From: DASVTU01 sp036387415
GTDB lineage: Bacteria; Acidobacteriota; Blastocatellia; Pyrinomonadales; Pyrinomonadaceae
DNA length: 64,000 nucleotides
Assembly: GCA_036387415.1 (NCBI GenBank)
Contig: DASVTU010000038.1
Coordinates: 1-64,000, forward strand
Reading direction: 5' to 3'
In this document: positions 26,167 through 34,573 of the stretch, piece after piece
How positions within the stretch are numbered: position 1 is the stretch's first letter
Layout: each line of letters opens with the position of its first letter
Translations under genes and position numbers: made by a program
The notes under the pieces: model-generated
What the model was told of the DNA's origin: nothing
Databases searched by the model: none
What the model saw: the letters and a program-made list of their open reading frames with translations, nothing else

Positions 26167-26823
26167 AATCTTTACTCCTTGATGCGGGCATGGCAGACGC
26201 ATTGCGGGTGCGAAAGTCTGCATCTTCCGGCGAGCGTGTCGCCGCCTGTCGAATAGGTTGAGGACGGTCGCAAGCGTCGTCTGAGGCGTCGCCGTCGAGC
26301 CGAACGTCGGGTACAAATCTCCCGTCCCGCCGGACGAATGCGGCGGGCTTCAAGCATCACTATTGTTTTCGGGTGCGGGTTAAAAGCCGCGTGTTAACCG
26401 GGTTTCAAATCGGAATCGAACAAAGCTAAAGCGACACTCCCGTCGGGCGTGAGTGGAAAAAGTGTCCGCGAGGTAGACTCAAACCTGTCGTCCTATGGGG
26501 GTTCGGGTGGGAACGGAAGAGGAAAGAGTGCTACAGCTAATTTTCAAATCAACTTTTGATTTTTGTGCAAAGCGAGTGGGGGAAGCCGCATCTTAGGACA
26601 GGTTTGTTGCGGCGCGAAGTCTTTTGTGATGAGCAGGATTTTTATCGTGACGAACTGGAAGCAACGCCATGCGGGAGGGCGTTCGGTTGGTAGACAGAGC
26701 CGCAAAGTTTCTTCGACACGTGAAGATTTTTCGCACGCTTTCGACGGGAAACTCGCGTTCGACTAACGCTTCTCTGACGAATTATACTCATCTGTATATA
26801 AACAATGGGCGGAAGGTGAAATC
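26167..26823. other. Divergent intergenic region, 657 bp
   Basis: No supportable gene is seen between the divergent starts of the multicopper protein and the beta-helix protein. A TATACT at 26784-26789 and a nearby TATATAAA could be -10 elements for the beta-helix gene, but no good -35 is visible. Open frames in 26172-26360 extend the multicopper gene upstream without a ribosome binding site and are not supported. Confidence 0.4.
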
Positions 26824-28191
26824 ATGTTACGAACCATAATCTTTGTGTGCGCTTTGGCATTGCTAGTTGCGGCGGTTGGCTTCTCGGAAAGGCATGTGCC
26901 CGCCGCTTCGCATGCATCGACGGAGATGCTGGCAAGCGTTCAGAACGCGTCGCCGCATCCGACGCCGCGAGTCGATTTGAAGCCTTATCTACACGAACAG
27001 GGCGGCGAGGTCGTTAACGTCGCGGGACGAAACGATTCGGATTTGGGCGTCGCCATCAACGAAGCCGACGCCCGACTCGGCGCGCGACCCGGCAAGATTG
27101 TCGTACGGGGCGGCGGTTCCATCAAAACGCCCATCGTCGTTGCACATGACATCACTTTTCAGACGGGCGTCTATTCCTGCGAGACGAAGACGCCGTGGCA
27201 GGGCTGCATCCTGCTTAAAGACAACGTGAAGGCCGAAGCGTCGGGCGAAGTGACGGTGCTTGAGCCGACACACATCGAAGGTGCCCAACCTGCCATCACC
27301 GTCTTTCAGTCTTACGCCGCCGCGCAGAGAAACGAGAATGCCAGCCAACGCATCACTGTCAAGGGCTTCCGCATACGCGGTCGTCAGAAGTTGATGGACG
27401 GCGGCGTGCGACAGTCCATCTCATTCGGCAACTGCTCGAACTGCGCCGCGATAGACAACACGCTCGACAGTGTTACGTCCATCGGCATCCAGTTCGGCGG
27501 GTCAGCGGCGGGCGGCAACCACGCGAGAAACTGCGTGGCGACGGGCAACACGGTTATCGCATCGGTGGCAGCGGGTATCGCCGTCGTCAACGCTGCCGAC
27601 GTGTGGATTTATGGCAATACGATTTTGCGTCCGAGTCGTGAGGGCGGCCCCGGCGGCGTCAGCGGCGTCGATATTGAGACGAACAATGTGGACGATTGGT
27701 GTGAAAATATCAAAATCTACAACAACCGCATCGACTATCAGGGCGCGGCGCTCAAGTACGGCGCGGGTTCGGCGATACTCGCGCAGAACGTCTACAACAG
27801 CCCGCACTCCGGCGGCTTGCTAATTGCCAACAACACCATCACGGGCGGCGCGCCCACGGTCGAAAATCACGGACTCTCAAACGGGATTTACTTCACAGGA
27901 GCGTTTCCCGGCGGGCTGGTCGTCAAAAACAGCGTCCGCACCGCGAAGCAACACGGGCTTTTGCTCTACGGCTCGCGCGGCGCGACCTTTCAAGATTTAG
28001 ACCTCGATTCCTGCGGCGGCGGCGGCAATCCTGCCGTGCGAATCGTAGGCGGCGGCGGCAATCGTTTCATACGGCTCAAGATATACACGCCGCCGGGCGT
28101 CGAGGTGAATACGTGGCCTGTGATATGGGAGACTGAGGGTACGAAAGACAACATCTTCGAGGGCATCACCGTCGGCGTGGAGCGACGTTAG
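26824..28191 (+). CDS. Secreted right-handed beta-helix protein
   Basis: A 455-residue protein with a signal peptide (TIIFVCALALLVAAVGFSER) and, from about residue 170, repeated beta-helix coils with Asn ladders: CAAIDNTLDSV, CVATGNTVIA, VWIYGNTILRP, IKIYNNRIDY, LLIANNTITGG, LVVKNSVRT, FQDLDLDSC. This is the pectate-lyase/PbH1 type fold, usually carbohydrate binding or cleaving and extracellular. Catalytic residues cannot be assigned by eye. An SD-like GGAAGGTGA lies just before the ATG. The gene is monocistronic; the downstream 680 bases hold no obvious gene. Confidence 0.8.
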   Translation: MLRTIIFVCALALLVAAVGFSERHVPAASHASTEMLASVQNASPHPTPRVDLKPYLHEQGGEVVNVAGRNDSDLGVAINEADARLGARPGKIVVRGGGSIKTPIVVAHDITFQTGVYSCETKTPWQGCILLKDNVKAEASGEVTVLEPTHIEGAQPAITVFQSYAAAQRNENASQRITVKGFRIRGRQKLMDGGVRQSISFGNCSNCAAIDNTLDSVTSIGIQFGGSAAGGNHARNCVATGNTVIASVAAGIAVVNAADVWIYGNTILRPSREGGPGGVSGVDIETNNVDDWCENIKIYNNRIDYQGAALKYGAGSAILAQNVYNSPHSGGLLIANNTITGGAPTVENHGLSNGIYFTGAFPGGLVVKNSVRTAKQHGLLLYGSRGATFQDLDLDSCGGGGNPAVRIVGGGGNRFIRLKIYTPPGVEVNTWPVIWETEGTKDNIFEGITVGVERR

Positions 28192-28870
28192 AGCGGTTGA
28201 CGTTTGTCTGTAACCATTGATGCCAGGTTGAAATAGTGACCGCTCTCCCTCGCCCTGCCCGGACGTGCGCGACTCATTGAGCGACGATGAAAGCATCTGT
28301 GAACGCGCCTTCGTCGCCGCTGGATTCAACGGTCGCCGTTTATAATTGATAAAAGCGCCGCGATTCCAGTTGGTACGCAGGTCTCCCTATGCGAGTAGGC
28401 TGTGGGTGCTGACGCGTATCTCGGAGAGTTGCACACGGACGTTGTAGAAAGACTTGTTATAGACGGGCGTCAGTGTACCGTAGCGTTCCTGCTCGCGGCG
28501 CGATACGGATTTGAAACCTTCCATGCTCTCCCCATACTGTCATACTCCGTGTCCACGATTGACCACGGATTGGCTCAGTGCCCTCATAGAGAGCGTCGCG
28601 GACGCTTCGCCCCAATGCGTCGAAGCGTTGAAAGGATTCCATCTTCCGCGAGGCGTCGAGGTCTGTGAGGGTCGGCACTGTGTGAGATGAGAAGCAATGC
28701 CGCCGACATGACAAACCCGAACGTGAGAGTTTTACGGATGTGTCATGTGTAGAAGCGGCGCGCATATTGACATCCATATCTGACAGGCATATCGTGCCAC
28801 GTCCGAACCTTGTCGAGTTTGGCGTGCGAAAGTTCCGTGCCCCGACGGCTGTTGCGCTCGTAGAGACCTG
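28192..28870. other. Non-coding stretch at the left border of the PKS/NRPS cluster
   Basis: No convincing gene is seen; the open frames (such as 28402-28668) lack a ribosome binding site and protein-like character. A possible promoter is TTGACA at 28767-28772 with TATCGT at 28790-28795, 17 bases apart, about 75 bases before the dioxygenase start. The -10 is weak. Confidence 0.35.
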
Positions 28871-29854
28871 ATGTTAAGTGACGAACAGCGAAATCTAGTT
28901 AAGTTTGACTATTTCCTGACCGCCAAATCCATTCCTCTGGTTATCAAACCGGCAGCGGAAGGCGTGCAGTTAAACTCCTGGGCTGCCGCCAATCGCGTGT
29001 GGATTGACCAACTACTGCTCGAACACCGCGCGCTTCTTTTCCGCGATTTCTCCATCCAAAACGCTGACGAGTTTGACGAGTTCATCAAAGCAACTTCGAG
29101 CGGCGACTTGATGGAGTATCGCGACAGGTCTTCGCCGCGCCATGAGGTCGGGGAAAAGATTTACACGTCAACCGACTATCCGCACAACCACAGCATCTTT
29201 CTTCACAACGAAGGAACCTACTGGATGCGTTGGCCGCAAAAAATCTACTTCTGCTGTGTGAAGGCTGCCGAGCGGGGAGGCGAAACGCCGATTGCCGACT
29301 GTCGCCGCATCTACCGAAACATTGATGACGGAATCAAGGAGCGTTTTCGGGAGGTGATGTACGTCAGAAACTATAACGACGGTTTCGGACTTCCGTGGGA
29401 GACGGTCTTTCAGACAACGCAGAAGTCAGTGGTGGAAGATTATTGCCGTCGGAATCAAATCGAATATGAATGGAAGAGCGGGGAACGATTGCGTACCAGA
29501 GCCGTCAGACCGACGGTGGCGAAGCATCCACAGACGCGCGAACCCGTCTGGTTCAATCATGCGACGTTCTTTCATGTGACGACGCTTGAACCAATGCTCA
29601 GAGATGCCCTGCTGCAAGAGTTTGCAGAAGATGAGTTGCCTTATAACACTTACTATGGCGACGGCTCGCGCCTTGAACCGTCGGTGTTGGAAGAGTTGCG
29701 CGAAGCCTATGAAGCCGAGAAGGTCGTCTTCGATTGGCAAGAGGGCGACGTTTTGCTGTTAGACAACATGAGCGTGGCGCACGGGCGTCGCCCCTTCGCA
29801 GGAGAACGTAAGGTGCTCGTGGGAATGGTCGAACCCGTCAGCCGCGAGCAATAA
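28871..29854 (+). CDS. TauD/SyrP-like Fe(II)/2-oxoglutarate dioxygenase
   Basis: A 327-residue non-haem iron dioxygenase of the TauD/TfdA superfamily. The iron ligands are visible as His112-x-Glu114 (in FLHNEGTYWMRWP) and His304 (NMSVAHGRRPF), with Arg313 as the likely 2-oxoglutarate binder. HNE in place of HxD, followed by a Tyr/Trp/Pro stretch, is the SyrP-type arrangement; SyrP hydroxylates an aspartyl residue bound to an NRPS carrier. The gene lies directly upstream of the lipopeptide genes on the same strand, 426 bases before the acyl-AMP ligase. It probably beta-hydroxylates Asn/Asp or another building block of the product, which is an inference from family and location. Confidence 0.85.
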   Translation: MLSDEQRNLVKFDYFLTAKSIPLVIKPAAEGVQLNSWAAANRVWIDQLLLEHRALLFRDFSIQNADEFDEFIKATSSGDLMEYRDRSSPRHEVGEKIYTSTDYPHNHSIFLHNEGTYWMRWPQKIYFCCVKAAERGGETPIADCRRIYRNIDDGIKERFREVMYVRNYNDGFGLPWETVFQTTQKSVVEDYCRRNQIEYEWKSGERLRTRAVRPTVAKHPQTREPVWFNHATFFHVTTLEPMLRDALLQEFAEDELPYNTYYGDGSRLEPSVLEELREAYEAEKVVFDWQEGDVLLLDNMSVAHGRRPFAGERKVLVGMVEPVSREQ

Positions 29855-29911
29855 GAGAGCTTCGATTTTATCCCTGTCCAACGTGGTTTCTTGTGCCGTT
29901 CTCCATCCGTA

Positions 29912-29940
29912 TTGACATTATTCTCAAATCAAACTATGTT
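29912..29940 (+). promoter_or_regulatory. Candidate sigma-70 promoter for the lipopeptide operon
   Basis: TTGACA at 29912-29917 and TATGTT at 29935-29940 are 17 bases apart, near consensus. It lies 340 bases before the acyl-AMP ligase start, so the transcript would have a long leader. It is the best promoter-like sequence at the head of the operon. Confidence 0.5.
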
Positions 29941-29997
29941 GCCTGCGTTGGGCAAACTATTTCTTTCTAACTCTTAAATTTGGTTGACGACGGTTGC

Positions 29998-30060
29998 AAA
30001 CCCCGGAGACTATTGTTAACCACCTCACCGGGGCAGCACTCAGCCCATCTCATCGGCTGA
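29998..30060 (+). other. Two small hairpins in the predicted operon leader
   Basis: CCCCGG (30001-30006) can pair with CCGGGG (30028-30033), and CAGCC (30041-30045) with GGCTG (30055-30059). They lie in the leader between the candidate promoter and the acyl-AMP ligase. No known riboswitch is recognised. Short GC stems occur by chance, so this is weak. The rest of 29855-30279 shows no gene. Confidence 0.25.
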
Positions 30061-30279
30061 CTGTTTTCAAGTCCACAGATTCCAAGATTTGAGGGTTTAC
30101 AGACCGGGGCGAGTTTTTATCCGAGGCGTCTGACGTAGAGGTTGTGGCCTGACAACTTTACAGACGACGTTTCAAAGTAAGACAACGTTCGGCTTTTTCT
30201 TTGCGGCTCACAACATGTGCCTCATCTTCATTCAACAAAATGAGTTGGATTTGCCGTTAGCTTGAGATAGTAGTCCGTG

Positions 30280-32091
30280 ATGTTCAAGCCCCCCTTCGAG
30301 CATGAATGTTCTTCGCTGGTGGAAATCCTCCGCCAGCGAACTCTCCAACAGCCCGACACACTTCTCTACACATTTCTGCTCGACGGTGAAACAGAGGAAA
30401 TTTCCTTCACCTATCAGCAACTAGACCGACGCGCACGCGCCATCGCGGCCAGCCTGCAAGCTGTGAGTGCGTCAGGCGAACGCGCACTGTTGCTCTACCA
30501 GCCGAATCTTGAATACATCGCTGCTTTTTTTGGTTGCCTCTACGCCGGAGTTATCGCCGTCCCGGTTTACACGCCGCGTCTGAGCCGTCATCTATTTCGT
30601 CTCGAATCTATTATCCAGAACGCGCAAGCCACGCTCGCGCTGACGACGACGGGCACACTGTCTTTCGTCGAACGTCAATTCGATAGCGCGTCGGGTCTTG
30701 GCGCATTGCGCTGGCTGACGACGGACAACATTGATGATGCTTTGGCGTCCGAGTGGCAGAGTCCGTCGCTCGGCAGTAGCACGTTAGCGTTTCTTCAGTA
30801 CACTTCCGGCTCGACGGGCAAGCCCAAAGGCGTCGCTCTCACGCACGGCAACCTGCTGCACAACTGCGAATACGTCAAACGCTGTTTCGAGCACACGCCT
30901 CAAGCTTATGGCATCATCTGGACGCCTCCTTATCACGACATGGGACTCATCGGCGGCATTCTGCAACCGCTCTACAGCGGTTTTCCCATGACGTTGATGT
31001 CGCCTTTCTCGTTTCTACAACGCCCTGTCCGCTGGCTTCAAGCCATCACGCGCTACCGGGGCACGACGAGCGGCGGGCCAAATTTCGCCTACGAACTATG
31101 CGCGCAGAAGATTACGCCCGAACAAAAAGAGTCGTTGGACTTGAGCAGTTGGGATGTCGCTTTCTGTGGCGCAGAACCGACCCGCGCCGATACTTTGGAA
31201 CGATTCGCCACCGCCTTTGAACCGTGCGGCTTCCGTCGGGAGGCGTTTTATTCGTGTTACGGCCTTGCCGAAGCGACTCTGATTGTCTCAGGAGGCAAGA
31301 AAGCCGCGCCTCCCGTCATTGCGCGCGTGGACGCGTCGGCGCTCGCTCACAATCGCGTGATAAAAGAGGACGCGCCCGTCGGGAGCAGCGAGGGTGTGCA
31401 CACGCTTGTCGGTTGCGGTCAGACACTCTTAGACCAGCAGATTAAAATCGTTAATCCGCAAACGCTCAAAGAGTGTCGGCACGACGAGGTGGGGGAAATC
31501 TGGGTGATGGGCGCTAGTGTCGCGCGGGGCTACTGGAACAGTCCTGAAGAGAACGAGCACACTTTCGGAGCATATCTGGCGGATACTGGCGAAGGGCCGT
31601 TTCTACGCACGGGCGACCTCGGCTTCATGGACGATGGCGAGTTATTCGTGGCTGGCCGTCTCAAAGATTTAATTATTATCGGAGGACGCAATCTCCATCC
31701 GCAAGACATCGAATTGACCGTCGAACAGAGCCACGCGTCGTTGCGTCATGGTTGTGGCGCGGCGTTTGGTATCGAACACGACGTTGAGGAAAAACTGGTG
31801 GTCGTTCATGAAGTTGAACGCCATTTCCGCGACGTTGATATTAAAGACGTGAGTTTTTCGATTCGTCGCGCGGTGGTCGAGGAGCATCAGGCGCAGGTTC
31901 ATAGCATCGTCCTGATTAAACACGGGAGCATTCCCAAAACATCCAGCGGCAAGATTCAGCGACACGCGTGTCGCGCCGCTTTTCTGTCCGGCACACTCGA
32001 CGTGCTCGGCGGAATTAATCTTCAAGCTAACAGCGTCTATGGAGCAGCGGAGCGTCAATCCATTGCGGGTCGAGAGTTAATCAATAGTTGA
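30280..32091 (+). CDS. Fatty acyl-AMP ligase (FAAL)
   Basis: A 603-residue ANL-superfamily enzyme: P-loop YTSGSTGKPKGVALTH, TPPYHDMGLIGGIL, CYGLAEATLIVSGG, RTGDLGFMDDGELFVAGRLK, and IIGGRNLHPQDIE. The sequence is of the FAAL rather than CoA-ligase type (SPFSFLQRPVRWLQAI followed by GGPNFAYELC). It activates a free fatty acid as acyl-AMP and loads it onto an ACP, most simply the stand-alone ACP encoded at 34184. An ATG at 30280 follows a GTG that could equally be the start. It leads a run of desaturase, desaturase, ACP and KS genes, and its end overlaps or abuts the first desaturase region. Confidence 0.93.
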   Translation: MFKPPFEHECSSLVEILRQRTLQQPDTLLYTFLLDGETEEISFTYQQLDRRARAIAASLQAVSASGERALLLYQPNLEYIAAFFGCLYAGVIAVPVYTPRLSRHLFRLESIIQNAQATLALTTTGTLSFVERQFDSASGLGALRWLTTDNIDDALASEWQSPSLGSSTLAFLQYTSGSTGKPKGVALTHGNLLHNCEYVKRCFEHTPQAYGIIWTPPYHDMGLIGGILQPLYSGFPMTLMSPFSFLQRPVRWLQAITRYRGTTSGGPNFAYELCAQKITPEQKESLDLSSWDVAFCGAEPTRADTLERFATAFEPCGFRREAFYSCYGLAEATLIVSGGKKAAPPVIARVDASALAHNRVIKEDAPVGSSEGVHTLVGCGQTLLDQQIKIVNPQTLKECRHDEVGEIWVMGASVARGYWNSPEENEHTFGAYLADTGEGPFLRTGDLGFMDDGELFVAGRLKDLIIIGGRNLHPQDIELTVEQSHASLRHGCGAAFGIEHDVEEKLVVVHEVERHFRDVDIKDVSFSIRRAVVEEHQAQVHSIVLIKHGSIPKTSSGKIQRHACRAAFLSGTLDVLGGINLQANSVYGAAERQSIAGRELINS

Positions 32092-32120
32092 TAGTGGCGC
32101 GCGTGTTGAGGTTGTGCGGT

Positions 32121-33110
32121 ATGAACGAGAGCGGTCTTAATTCACAGCGGCAATTCACTTCTGCGAACGCGGCGTTGCCTGCGCCCGGCGTGGCGTTAGC
32201 CAGCCCGCACGCGCGAAGGATGCAGCGCAGCATCACTCTCGTCGCCGTTATTATTCCCTTCCTCGGCTTCCTTGCGGTCGTTGCACTGCTCTGGGGTCGC
32301 AGCGTCGGGTTCCTCGAACTCGGACTGTTGTTGCTGATGTACGTCCTGAGTGTCCTCGGTATCGAGGTCGGCTTCCATCGCTACTTTTCACACCACGCTT
32401 TCCAGGCACATCAAGCCGTCCGCGTCGCGCTCGCCATCCTCGGCTCGATGACCGTGCAGGGGCCGGTGCTTTTCTGGGTGGCGATTCACAGACGACATCA
32501 CGCCTACAGCGACCAACCCGGCGACCCTCATTCGCCACACTTACATGGCGACGGATTGGTCGGCACGTTGCGAGGTCTGTGGCACGCGCATGTCGGCTGG
32601 CTGTTCGCCTTTGAAAACACCGACTGGGTTCGTTATGCGCCCGACCTCCTGCGCGATCCCGTTATCTTTCACATCAACCGACTCTATCCGCTCTGGGTCT
32701 CGCTCGGACTCTTGCTTCCGACAGTGTTGGGAGGGTTGCTGACGATGACGTGGACGGGCGCGCTCTATGGTCTGTTGTGGGGCGGGCTGGCGCGGATTTT
32801 TCTTGTGCATCATTCGATTTGGAGCGTCAATTCCCTGTGTCACTGCTTCGGCTCGCGCACCTTCCAGAGCAAGGATCAAAGCACGAACAACGTCTGGTTG
32901 GCGCCGATTTCGCTCGGCGGCTCATGGCACAACAATCACCATGCCTTTCCGGGTTCGGCGCGCAACGGATTCGCGTGGTGGCAGATAGACCCTTCTGGAT
33001 GGTTTATTAGAATCCTCGAACTACTGGGACTCGCGTGGGACGTGAAAGCCCCTTCGAGCGACATGATTGAAAAAGCCAAAAAGCGACCGGCGAGAGTGCG
33101 CGCGGCATGA
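32121..33110 (+). CDS. Integral-membrane fatty acid desaturase, first copy
   Basis: A 329-residue di-iron membrane desaturase of the acyl-CoA delta-9 desaturase class. The three His boxes are intact: HRYFSH (86-91), HRRHH (123-127) and HNNHH (270-274), and the auxiliary motif HHSIWSVNSLCH supplies Asn237 and His241 found as metal ligands in this family. Four hydrophobic segments flank the boxes. Placed between FAAL and ACP, it probably acts on an ACP-bound chain, as JamB does. The ATG at 32121 is chosen over TTG at 32088, which overlaps the FAAL stop; GAGG lies nine bases before it. Confidence 0.9.
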   Translation: MNESGLNSQRQFTSANAALPAPGVALASPHARRMQRSITLVAVIIPFLGFLAVVALLWGRSVGFLELGLLLLMYVLSVLGIEVGFHRYFSHHAFQAHQAVRVALAILGSMTVQGPVLFWVAIHRRHHAYSDQPGDPHSPHLHGDGLVGTLRGLWHAHVGWLFAFENTDWVRYAPDLLRDPVIFHINRLYPLWVSLGLLLPTVLGGLLTMTWTGALYGLLWGGLARIFLVHHSIWSVNSLCHCFGSRTFQSKDQSTNNVWLAPISLGGSWHNNHHAFPGSARNGFAWWQIDPSGWFIRILELLGLAWDVKAPSSDMIEKAKKRPARVRAA

Positions 33111-33144
33111 AAGCGTGGTGATTCAACGGACGGAGAGTGAGATT

Positions 33145-34173
33145 ATGAGTAAGACAAGCCCTTATATTTACCAGTCAAACTTGTCGGGCGTCGCAGACGA
33201 CGAGCCCGTACGTGCGTTTGACGAACATCCCGTACATGAAGGCGTCAAGCACTCGACCGACCTCCCCATCGCCACCAAAGTCAGCCCTTTCGCGCGCCGT
33301 CTACAGCGCAGCATCGCCTTCGGCGTGGTCTTTATTCCGTTTGTCGGATTCATCGTCGCAATGCTTCTGGGGTGGAAGTATGGCTTCGGTTATATCGAAG
33401 TTGGACTGTTCGTCGGCATGTACATCTTCACGATAGGCGGCGTCACCGTCGGCTACCATCGCCATTTCGCCCATCGCGCCTTCAAGACCAGTAGCCGCAT
33501 GCGCGTCATTCTCGCCATCATCGGTTCGATGACGGCGCAGGGGCCGATAGTCTTCTGGGTCGCGGTGCATCGCCGTCACCACGTCTACAGCGACCAACCA
33601 GAAGACCCACATTCGCCCAATCTACATGGCAGTGGTTTGAAGGGTACGCTGCGCGGGCTATGGCACGGCCACATCGGTTGGATGTTTTCCGATGAACAGA
33701 CGAGTTGGATTAAGTTTGCCCGCGACATCCTTCAAGACCGCGCGCTTTTTCGGATTCATCAACAATATTTCCTCTGGCTCGGAGTGGGACTCGCCATCCC
33801 CACCGTGCTCGGTGGGCTTTTGTACGGGTCTTTGACGGGAGCCTTCTACGGTTTCCTGTGGGGCGGACTGGTTCGTATCTTTTGCGTGAATCAGGCCATG
33901 TGGTGCGTCGGTTCTATCTGTCATTATTTCGGCAACAGGCCGTATCAGACCTACGATTACAGCGGTAATATCTGGTGGGTCGCTTTTATTAGCTTCGGCG
34001 AAGGGCTTCAGAATAATCATCACGCTTTTCCTAATTCTGCCCGACACGGCTTAGCATGGTGGCAGCCTGATTTCAGCGGTTTGATTATTACCGCGTTGGA
34101 GGCCATCGGCCTTATCTGGGATGTCAGACACCCTTCGGAGCGAGCGATGCTAGCCGCGCGAAGAACTACATAA
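33145..34173 (+). CDS. Integral-membrane fatty acid desaturase, second copy with altered ligands
   Basis: A 342-residue paralogue of the preceding desaturase, closely similar over most of its length. HRHFAH (105-110) and HRRHH (142-146) are intact, but the third box reads QNNHH instead of HNNHH (Gln289), and the auxiliary motif VNQAMWCVGSICH has Gly for the metal-linked Asn. So two normal metal-site residues are changed. It might be an acetylenase-like or otherwise altered enzyme, or a partly inactive copy. The ATG at 33145 follows GGAGAG by about eight bases; upstream in-frame ATGs overlap the first desaturase. It is tightly packed in the operon (11 bases before the ACP). Confidence 0.88.
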   Translation: MSKTSPYIYQSNLSGVADDEPVRAFDEHPVHEGVKHSTDLPIATKVSPFARRLQRSIAFGVVFIPFVGFIVAMLLGWKYGFGYIEVGLFVGMYIFTIGGVTVGYHRHFAHRAFKTSSRMRVILAIIGSMTAQGPIVFWVAVHRRHHVYSDQPEDPHSPNLHGSGLKGTLRGLWHGHIGWMFSDEQTSWIKFARDILQDRALFRIHQQYFLWLGVGLAIPTVLGGLLYGSLTGAFYGFLWGGLVRIFCVNQAMWCVGSICHYFGNRPYQTYDYSGNIWWVAFISFGEGLQNNHHAFPNSARHGLAWWQPDFSGLIITALEAIGLIWDVRHPSERAMLAARRTT

Positions 34174-34183
34174 GGAACTTAAT

Positions 34184-34549
34184 ATGAGTGAAGGGCTTCC
34201 TAAAGACACCAAGCCTCATGGTCTCATCGAGCGAGTGACGCGTCTGTTTCCCGGCAGAAAGGCCGAGGAGACAGACGCGCCTGCGTCGTCTCCAGCAGAC
34301 TCCGAGCAGATACAGGCGTGGCTCGTCGCCAAACTTTCTCAGCAACTCGGAATCAGCGCCGATGAAATGAACATCCGTGAACCACTCGCTAGTTACGGAC
34401 TCGATTCGAGGACGGCTATCTCACTCTCCGGCGACCTGGAAAACTGGCTCGGACGCAAGCTCTCGCCCACACTTGTCTGGGATTATCCCACCATCGAGGC
34501 GATTGCCGACCATCTCGCCAACAATTCCGACGCTTCGCCCATATCATAA
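34184..34549 (+). CDS. Stand-alone acyl carrier protein
   Basis: A 121-residue carrier protein; the first 40 residues are a polar linker and the fold follows, with the phosphopantetheine Ser in YGLDSRTAISLS. It should carry the fatty acid loaded by the FAAL and present it to the desaturases and then the KS, as JamC does. Its second half (ENWLGRKLSPTLVWDYPTIE) resembles the first ACP of the 4673-residue protein (GNWLGRPVSPTLAYDYPTID), so the two probably arose by duplication. It lies 11 bases after the second desaturase. Confidence 0.92.
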   Translation: MSEGLPKDTKPHGLIERVTRLFPGRKAEETDAPASSPADSEQIQAWLVAKLSQQLGISADEMNIREPLASYGLDSRTAISLSGDLENWLGRKLSPTLVWDYPTIEAIADHLANNSDASPIS

Positions 34550-34573
34550 ACACGACTGATAGGAGCAATGCTG

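Noticed and set aside
28402..28777. Open frames on both strands at the left cluster border
   Set aside because: They overlap each other, have no ribosome binding site and show no domain; treated as non-coding.
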